From NCBI GenBank assembly GCA_026193355.1, contig JAPHTL010000217.1, forward strand, positions 1 to 14,829: a stretch of 14,829 nucleotides of DNA, given 5' to 3'. Each line of letters starts with the position of its first letter. The first letter of the stretch is position 1. Origin of the DNA: Rhodospirillales bacterium. Its GTDB lineage: Bacteria; Pseudomonadota; Alphaproteobacteria; Rhodospirillales; JAPHTL01. Below are positions 7,444 through 12,358 of the stretch, piece by piece. The notes beneath the pieces were generated by a model. That model was given only the letters and a program-made list of their open reading frames with translations. It made no database searches and was not told the DNA's origin. The translations under genes and the position numbers were made by a program.

Positions 7444-8391
7444 CTTGATGCGCTTGATCGTTTCTATCAGCCCAAGAACAGCATCGGCTGATTTCTTGAA
7501 CCCAGCCTGTTCGGACTTGTTCAGCTTGATCTCGACAACACGCTCGACACCCTTGGCGCCGATTACCACGGGAACGCCGACATAGATGTCCTTCATGCCG
7601 TATTCGCCCTTGAGGTAGGCGGCGCAGGGCAGAACGCGCTTCTGATCCTTCAGGTAGGATTCAGCCATCTGAACGGCGGACGACGCAGGCGCATAGAAGG
7701 CCGAGCCCGTCTTCAGAAGGCCAACGATCTCGGCACCGCCGTCACGGGTGCGCTGGACAATGTCGTTGATTTTCTTGGTGGTGGACCAGCCCATCTTGAC
7801 CATGTCCGGCACGGGGATGCCCGCAACCGTCGAATAACGGACCAGCGGCACCATGGTGTCGCCGTGCCCGCCAAGAACGAAGGCCGTCACGTCCTCGATC
7901 GAAACGCCGAATTCCTCGGCCAGGAAATAGCGGAAACGGGCAGAGTCCAGAACGCCCGCCATGCCAACAACCTTGTGCGGGGGAAGGCCGGATGCCTCCC
8001 GCAGCGCCCAGACCATGGCGTCGAGGGGGTTGGTCACGCAGATTACGAAGGCATTGGGCGCATGTTGCTTGATGCCCTTGCCGACGCTTTCCATGACGCT
8101 GGTATTGATGCCCAGAAGGTCGTCGCGGCTCATGCCCGGCTTGCGGGGAACGCCCGCGGTGACGATGACGACATCCGCGCCCTTGATCGCGCTATAATTG
8201 CTGCTGCCGGAGTGGCGGACATTGAACCCTTCGACCGACGACGACTGGGCGATGTCCAGCGCCTTGCCCTGGGGGATACCATCGGCGATATCGAAAAGGA
8301 CCACGTCGCCGAGTTCCTTGAGACCGATAAGGTGGGCCAGAGTACCGCCGATGTTGCCGGCGCCGATAAGCGCGATCTTTTTGCGTGCCAT
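7204..8391 (-). CDS. mdh: Malate dehydrogenase with long lysine-rich C-terminal tail
   Basis: NAD-dependent malate dehydrogenase of the LDH-like type, interconverting malate and oxaloacetate. Residues 1-316 are a complete enzyme: NAD fold GAGNIGG (10-16); Asp34, the likely adenosine-ribose-binding acidic residue that favours NAD; substrate loop VPRKPGMSR, with Arg83 at the position that separates malate from lactate enzymes and Arg89; TNPLDAMVW; Asp150, Arg153; and catalytic His176 in GGHGDTM. The family normally ends near residue 320. Here the frame continues without a stop to residue 395 through a Lys/Ala/Pro/Val pentad repeat with 28 Lys, 1 Arg and no acidic residue. The tail joins the enzyme in one open frame and no internal start with a ribosome site was seen, so it is a fused extension. 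The ATG at 8391 has AAGGAA upstream. It is the first gene of the TCA cluster. Enzyme function is near certain; the tail's role is unknown. Confidence 0.97.
   Translation of the reverse strand: MARKKIALIGAGNIGGTLAHLIGLKELGDVVLFDIADGIPQGKALDIAQSSSVEGFNVRHSGSSNYSAIKGADVVIVTAGVPRKPGMSRDDLLGINTSVMESVGKGIKQHAPNAFVICVTNPLDAMVWALREASGLPPHKVVGMAGVLDSARFRYFLAEEFGVSIEDVTAFVLGGHGDTMVPLVRYSTVAGIPVPDMVKMGWSTTKKINDIVQRTRDGGAEIVGLLKTGSAFYAPASSAVQMAESYLKDQKRVLPCAAYLKGEYGMKDIYVGVPVVIGAKGVERVVEIKLNKSEQAGFKKSADAVLGLIETIKRIKASAKKAPAKAVATKAPAKKAAPKKAVAKKAPVKKAPVKKAAPKKAAVKKAVAKKVPVKKAPVKRAAPKKAAVSKQVAKK
7226..7375. repeat. Two tandem 75-bp repeats within the mdh tail
   Basis: Copy one is 7226-7300 and copy two 7301-7375. 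By direct comparison 64 of 75 positions agree. Exact shared words include ttgacaggagccttcttcac at 7256 and again at 7331, and ctttcttggcgacagcctt at 7281 and 7356. Each copy encodes five KK pentads (25 residues), so the array sits on a finer 15-bp period and copy-number change would stay in frame. A more degenerate continuation extends to about 7440. Confidence 0.9.
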
Positions 8392-8554
8392 GATTGTTTC
8401 CTTCGACCTGACTGGTTGCCTGATCCTTTAACTGCGGATTGACCACGGATGGATCAAGTGCCGATTTTCTCCAAGCACACCGATGGTCTATCAACGACAC
8501 CTCGGCGACGGGAGTTTCCGCAGTGCAATATTCCTGTCCCGGTAGTACCCCGAT

Positions 8555-8570
8555 TTGCCCCACAGGGCAA
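8555..8570. repeat. Short perfect inverted repeat in the mdh leader
   Basis: TTGCCC and GGGCAA are separated by four bases, giving a perfect 6-bp stem about 165 nt before the mdh ATG. It has no T-run after it on either strand, so a terminator is unlikely. It may be an operator half-site pair or a small leader hairpin. Confidence 0.35.
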
Positions 8571-8615
8571 GAGTCGAGCAACGGAAAACACACGAATTCA
8601 AAACCGTAAATCATT

Positions 8616-8644
8616 AATTTCTAATATGAAATTGGTATGACCAA
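8616..8644. repeat. Overlapping AT-rich dyads upstream of mdh
   Basis: AATTTC (8616-8621) pairs with GAAATT (8628-8633). TTGGT (8632-8636) pairs with ACCAA (8640-8644). The two dyads overlap by two bases in the AT-rich patch just after the zapE stop. Position and symmetry suggest a transcription-factor site near a promoter, but short dyads in AT-rich DNA can occur by chance. Confidence 0.35.
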
Positions 8645-8664
8645 CGACGCGGCCACCCCGAGGA

Positions 8665-9780
8665 TCACGTCAGATGGGGCAGTGTCAGATAATCTTCTGA
8701 ACGCATCTCCATCAGCCGTGAGGCCGTGCGCTGGAATTCAAATGCGCCGTCACCCTCAGGATAGAGGGCTTCGGGCTCGGCCTGCGCCGAGCAGATCAGA
8801 TTGACCTTGTGCTCGTAAAGGGCGTCGATAAGGGTTACGAAACGGCGCGCCTCATTGCGCATTTCGCCACTCATTACAGGAATGCCTGCTATCACAAGCG
8901 TGTGAAACTGCGTGGCAATTTCAAGGTAATCCCCCGCCCCAAGGTTGTTCGCACAAAGATCTTCGAAGTGGAAAAAAGCAATGCCTGCGGCGGCAAGTGG
9001 TACTTCCACCCTACGCCCCTTGACGATGATATATTCAGGCGCGCCTGCATCCCCTCCCGCCAGCTGACGGAAATAACGTGTCAGTTCGGCGTCTGCCTTT
9101 TCGTCCGCAGGGGTCATATAGACGCGCATGTCCCGCATGCGCCCCAGGCGGTAGTCCTGTTCGGAATCCAGTTCGAGCAAATCGAGTCGCCGCCCGATCA
9201 GGTTGATGAACGGCACAAACCGGTCGCGTTGCAACCCGTCCTTGTAAAGGTCCTGCGGTGGGCGATTCGACGTGGCGACCACCACAACCCCGAGCGAAAA
9301 AAGATTTTCAAACAGACGGCCGAGAATCATTGCGTCCGCTATATCCGTCACCTGGAATTCGTCGAAGCAAAGCAGCCAGGCCTCCTCGGCAAAAGAGGCT
9401 GCCACAGGTGGAATCGGGTCGCTGACATCATCATTCTTGCGCACCTCGCCAAGCCGGGCATGGACGTCCTGCATGAAACGATGAAAATGTACGCGGCGTT
9501 TTCGCGTGATGGGCGATGACTCGAAGAACAGATCCATGAGCATGGACTTGCCCCGACCAACGCCACCAAAAATATAGAGCCCCTGTGGCGGATCCGCCGG
9601 TCTGCGCGACAGGCCGAAGCGGGCCTTCCAGCCGCCACCGCCCGTTACCGGTTCGTACCCCGCCAAGGCATTGTGCAGGGCCTGTAATTTCTCCGCCGCA
9701 AGTTCCTGCGCAACGTCGGGGTTGAGATCACCGGCCGCAATCAGGGCGCGATAGGCCGCGAGCGGTCCGCGGTTGGTCAT
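8665..9780 (-). CDS. zapE: ZapE / AFG1-like P-loop ATPase
   Basis: AFG1/ZapE-family ATPase. In Escherichia coli ZapE associates with the Z-ring under stress, and mitochondrial AFG1/LACE1 relatives act in protein quality control. From the ATG at 9780 it is 371 residues, normal for the family. Visible: N-terminal MTNRGPLAAYRALIAAGDL; Walker A GGVGRGKSMLMD (72-83) after GLYIF; HFHRFMQDVHARLGEVR (98-114), characteristic of this family; Walker B LLCFDEFQVTD (136-146); ATSNRPPQDLYKDGLQRDRF (169-188), with the sensor and a conserved arginine; and the C-terminal FEDLCANNLGAGDYLEIA. The open frame extends ten codons further to a TTG at 9810 that would overlap the upstream stop (TTGA). The ATG is preferred because relatives start at this point. 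It lies upstream of mdh, a neighbourhood frequent in alphaproteobacteria. Its substrate here is unknown. Confidence 0.92.
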   Translation of the reverse strand: MTNRGPLAAYRALIAAGDLNPDVAQELAAEKLQALHNALAGYEPVTGGGGWKARFGLSRRPADPPQGLYIFGGVGRGKSMLMDLFFESSPITRKRRVHFHRFMQDVHARLGEVRKNDDVSDPIPPVAASFAEEAWLLCFDEFQVTDIADAMILGRLFENLFSLGVVVVATSNRPPQDLYKDGLQRDRFVPFINLIGRRLDLLELDSEQDYRLGRMRDMRVYMTPADEKADAELTRYFRQLAGGDAGAPEYIIVKGRRVEVPLAAAGIAFFHFEDLCANNLGAGDYLEIATQFHTLVIAGIPVMSGEMRNEARRFVTLIDALYEHKVNLICSAQAEPEALYPEGDGAFEFQRTASRLMEMRSEDYLTLPHLT

Positions 9781-9806
9781 GTCCCGTTCGCTAGAAGGCG
9801 CGAGGG

Positions 9807-10739
9807 TCAACCGTCTGCATTGATGTGTTCAATCAGTTCGCTGATAACAAGGTGGGCCTTGTCATTGGCGACCTGGCAGGTGCCGGCGGCCTCATGGCCA
9901 CCACCACCGTATGCCAGCATCAACTTGCCCACGTTGGTTCGCGAAGACCGGTCAAAAATGGACTTTCCAACTGCGCAAACGGTGTTCTGCTTCTGAAGCC
10001 CCCACAACACATGCATGGAAATATTGGCTTGCGGATAGAGCGCGTAAACCATGAAACGATTGCCTGGCCAGATCGATTCCTCATTGCGAAGATCGACGAC
10101 AACCAGATTCCCGCGCATTTCCGAACAGCGTTGCAGTTGTTCCCTGAATTTGGGCTCCATCTCTTTGTAAAGGTCGACACGTTCCTTGACGTGAGGAAGG
10201 GCAAGAATTTCTTCAATCGTGTGGCTCCGACAATAGTCGATGAGCTCCATCATCAGATCGTAGTTGGAGATCAGGAAGTCACGGAACCGCCCCAGGCCTG
10301 TGCGGGCATCCATCAGGAAGTTGAGGAGAGTCCAGCCATCGGGATTGAGAACCTCATCCATTTCAAACTGCGCCGAATCCGCCTTGTCGACGGCATTCAT
10401 CATGTCACTGGAAATGTTGGTGAATTCCAGATGTCCCCCGTAATAGTCGTAAACGACGCGGGCTGCTGAGGGGGCCTCGGGGTCGATGACCAGATTGCCT
10501 GGCTCGCCATCAACCCTGTACATCTCGCTGGCGTGGTGGTCGAACGCCAGATGCACACCCTTTACGTAGGGAAGGTTGGTCGTGATATCCCTGTCGGTGA
10601 TATCGATCTTCCCGTCCTGCATGTCCTTGGGATGCACAAACTTGATCTCGTCGATCAGGTTCATTTCGCGCAACAGAACGGCGCAGACGAGGCCGTCAAA
10701 ATCGCTACGGGTGATCAATCGGTACTTGTCGTTCGACAT
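9807..10739 (-). CDS. DHH/DHHA1-family phosphoesterase (exopolyphosphatase-like)
   Basis: This 310-residue protein has the layout of DHH-superfamily phosphoesterases, metal-dependent enzymes acting on polyphosphate, pyrophosphate, oligonucleotides or cyclic dinucleotides. Visible: motif I TRSDFDGLVCAVLL with Asp13 and Asp15; a second acidic segment DITDRDITTNLPY (46-58); the signature FDHHASE with Asp67-His68-His69; and near the C-terminus the DHHA1 substrate-binding motif GGGGHEAAGTC (278-288). Arg11 sits where many relatives have His. The start is ATG at 10739 with GGAG about 10 nt upstream. It ends 26 nt before the zapE ATG, so the two genes are probably co-transcribed. Similar proteins are often labelled exopolyphosphatase, but the sequence alone does not decide between polyphosphate and nanoRNA or cyclic-dinucleotide substrates, so no symbol is given. 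It is cytoplasmic, with no signal peptide. Confidence 0.85.
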   Translation of the reverse strand: MSNDKYRLITRSDFDGLVCAVLLREMNLIDEIKFVHPKDMQDGKIDITDRDITTNLPYVKGVHLAFDHHASEMYRVDGEPGNLVIDPEAPSAARVVYDYYGGHLEFTNISSDMMNAVDKADSAQFEMDEVLNPDGWTLLNFLMDARTGLGRFRDFLISNYDLMMELIDYCRSHTIEEILALPHVKERVDLYKEMEPKFREQLQRCSEMRGNLVVVDLRNEESIWPGNRFMVYALYPQANISMHVLWGLQKQNTVCAVGKSIFDRSSRTNVGKLMLAYGGGGHEAAGTCQVANDKAHLVISELIEHINADG

Positions 10740-10761
10740 AGGCAGGTCTCCGTTCCCTAGC

Positions 10762-10790
10762 GCGGCGCACTCAATGCCGGTATGCGCCGC
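10762..10790. repeat. Inverted repeat in the spacer between the MFS and DHH genes
   Basis: GCGGCGCA (10762-10769) and TGCGCCGC (10783-10790) form a perfect 8-bp stem around a 13-nt loop, within the 135-nt spacer between the MFS stop and the DHH start. No T-tract follows on the minus strand, so a canonical intrinsic terminator is not supported. It could still act as an mRNA 3' stabiliser for the transporter transcript or as an operator for the DHH gene. Confidence 0.4.
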
Positions 10791-10874
10791 AACTCCTCAG
10801 CCGGTCGAGGATAACGCCGCAAGGCTCCCACGACAACACGCGGATATCACAGCAATGAATTCTTTCGGCGCCTG

Positions 10875-12095
10875 TCATCCCGGACGCCGGAGAAACATTG
10901 AAAGGGCGATGGCGGTCGCGGCCAAAACCGCGGCCAGATAAAAGCCACCCGCGAAACCACCGGAAACATCGGCCATCCACCCCGCCACTGCCGGGCCGGC
11001 GATCTGACCGATGCCAAAAACAAAAGTTATCGTGCCGAATGCGGCGGCGGCCCTGTGTGCGCCCATGTAGTCCCCCATGGCAGCGGCCATGATGCCCGGA
11101 ACGCTGAACGCGCAGATGCCAAACAGGCCAATGGACAGATAAAGAAAAACACCCGGCAGGCCGCCAGCGACCAGAACGTAGGCGGTCATTTGCAGGGCGA
11201 AGACGATGATCAGGCCCTCCTTCCGACCGAGACGGTCGGAAAGGGTGCCGAAAAGGGGGCCGGAAAAAATGCTGAGAAATCCGACCACAGCCCAGAAATG
11301 TCCTGCGGTTGCCTCAGGGAAATCGCGTTCCTGCACCAGCGTTGTAACGATGAATGTCGCATAGATCACATAGGTGAACCCGAAAAGAAAATAGATCACC
11401 CCAAAATGGGCAATCAGACGCCCCAACCCATTTTCCTGCGCGCCGTTTGTCGCCGCGCTGGGCGGATCCACACCCAAGGGATCAAGGCCCATATCGCCCG
11501 GCTTGTCGCGCAACAAGACAAACACAAGCGCCGCAACCACCATTGCCGCCGCAGCCAGAACCAGCCAGCTCACCCGCCAGCCTTCCGCACCCCAGCCCGC
11601 ATTGATCGCAGGCACCAGAAGCCCGGACAGGACGATCGCAAAACCGCTGCCGCTGACCATGAACCCCGCAGCGCGTCCGCGGCGACTGCGCAGGAACCAG
11701 TGGGACACGAGCCCCATGATCAGAACATTGGAAATACCGCTGCCAAGACCGGTGATAAAATAAAGGACGAGAACTTCGCTGAATCCCCCGGCGCGCGAAA
11801 CCAGCATCATCGAAGCCGCCACAAGAAAAAGGGTGGCGGCGATGGCGCGGCGGGCGCCAAAAATCTGTTCGACCCTTCCGGCCATGGCCACGGCAACCAG
11901 ATAGCCAACGAAATTGGCGGTGCTGATCACCCCCATTTCCGTATAGGTCAGCGCCAACCCCTCGCCCATCGACGGCAAAAGCATGCCCAATGAAAACCGC
12001 CCGAGCCCAAGACTGGCGAAGACAGTCATTGTCCCTGCGGCAACAATCACCCAGCCGTAGTGGAAGGGCATAGTTCGCATTTGATGTTCGTTCAT
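10875..12095 (-). CDS. Major facilitator superfamily transporter (YbfB/YjiJ-like)
   Basis: Inner-membrane MFS permease of 406 residues with about twelve hydrophobic segments. The first begins at FHYGWVIVAAGTMTVFASLG (11-30), the N-half ends near residue 195, and a polar loop (about 196-228) separates the halves. The GLGRF motif at 30-34 followed by a PSMGEGL segment resembles the YbfB/YjiJ subgroup. GTLSDRLGRKEG (283-294) is the MFS loop motif in the C-half. The start at 12095 is chosen because GAAGGGCGAA precedes it and the first membrane helix follows at once. A longer frame to 12257 adds 54 residues without family character. The substrate cannot be predicted. It diverges from the kinase gene across a 263-nt spacer with a perfect palindrome near its own start. 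It is not obviously linked to the TCA genes. Confidence 0.88.
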   Translation of the reverse strand: MNEHQMRTMPFHYGWVIVAAGTMTVFASLGLGRFSLGMLLPSMGEGLALTYTEMGVISTANFVGYLVAVAMAGRVEQIFGARRAIAATLFLVAASMMLVSRAGGFSEVLVLYFITGLGSGISNVLIMGLVSHWFLRSRRGRAAGFMVSGSGFAIVLSGLLVPAINAGWGAEGWRVSWLVLAAAAMVVAALVFVLLRDKPGDMGLDPLGVDPPSAATNGAQENGLGRLIAHFGVIYFLFGFTYVIYATFIVTTLVQERDFPEATAGHFWAVVGFLSIFSGPLFGTLSDRLGRKEGLIIVFALQMTAYVLVAGGLPGVFLYLSIGLFGICAFSVPGIMAAAMGDYMGAHRAAAAFGTITFVFGIGQIAGPAVAGWMADVSGGFAGGFYLAAVLAATAIALSMFLRRPG

Positions 12096-12132
12096 TTCGC
12101 CCTTCGTTATTGCCCTACATTCGCCTGATGCT

Positions 12133-12144
12133 CCCTGATCAGGG
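12133..12144. promoter_or_regulatory. Perfect 12-bp palindrome upstream of the MFS gene (candidate operator)
   Basis: CCCTGATCAGGG is its own reverse complement and lies 37 bp upstream of the MFS start codon, where a repressor or activator could act. No regulator gene for it is in the window. The operator role is inferred from symmetry and position only. Confidence 0.4.
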
Positions 12145-12207
12145 GAAACAATGCACGTGATTCTTCCGGCTTCCAGCGCACTCTCTAAAAAAAACAGGGC
12201 GACAATG

Positions 12208-12236
12208 TTGATCTTTGCCGGATTTAGGCATTTGAT
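12208..12236 (+). promoter_or_regulatory. Possible sigma70-type promoter for the sensor kinase gene
   Basis: TTGATC, a 17-nt spacer and TTTGAT resemble the -35/-10 consensus (four of six matches each). Transcription would begin near 12243, upstream of both candidate starts (ATG 12260 and GTG 12359). The match is weak and untested. Confidence 0.25.
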
Positions 12237-12358
12237 GGTGGCGGCCAACAGCCGCAATCATGAAATGCGCTGCCAACCGGAGGGGGAATGGCAACGATCG
12301 TGACAATGCATCGCCCAAACCATTACTCGCGTCCCTGTGTGAACGGGGGCTGCGAGGA

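Larger units (their letters stand above)
8392..8664 (-). promoter_or_regulatory. mdh upstream region: likely promoter/leader of the TCA cluster, with dyads
   Basis: This 273-nt non-coding spacer lies between the zapE stop and the mdh start and is the most plausible promoter region for the TCA cluster. The part nearest zapE (about 8580-8645) is clearly AT-rich compared with its surroundings. It holds two adjacent inverted repeats: AATTTC-6-GAAATT (8616-8633) and TTGGT-ATG-ACCAA (8632-8644). A third dyad, TTGCCC-4-GGGCAA, is at 8555-8570. On the minus strand TTGCCC, a 17-nt gap and TACTAC (within about 8532-8560) is a possible but weak -35/-10 pair. No T-tract terminator follows zapE. The region's regulatory role is inferred from position. 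Confidence 0.45.
12096..12358. promoter_or_regulatory. Divergent intergenic region between MFS gene and sensor kinase
   Basis: This 263-nt spacer should hold the promoters of both divergent genes. It contains the palindrome at 12133-12144, an A8 run (12187-12194) and a possible plus-strand promoter at 12208-12236. If the kinase starts at the ATG at 12260 instead of the GTG at 12359, the spacer shrinks to 164 nt. No small gene or RNA was recognised in it. Confidence 0.5.

Noticed and set aside
8192..8614. Minus-strand open frame of 140 codons covering the mdh leader
   Set aside because: Its second half overlaps mdh in another frame, and the part in the leader has no recognisable features or ribosome site. 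Considered as a leader peptide but not supported.
12181..12200. A8 run as a possible terminator T-tract for a transcript read on the minus strand
   Set aside because: No stem precedes the run on the minus strand, and it lies in a divergent promoter region where no transcript is expected to end.
12260..12358. Upstream ATG start adding 33 residues to the sensor kinase
   Set aside because: It is possible but lacks a ribosome site, and the added residues are polar and placed before the first membrane helix. GTG at 12359 is preferred with low certainty, as its GAGGA is also too close to the start.
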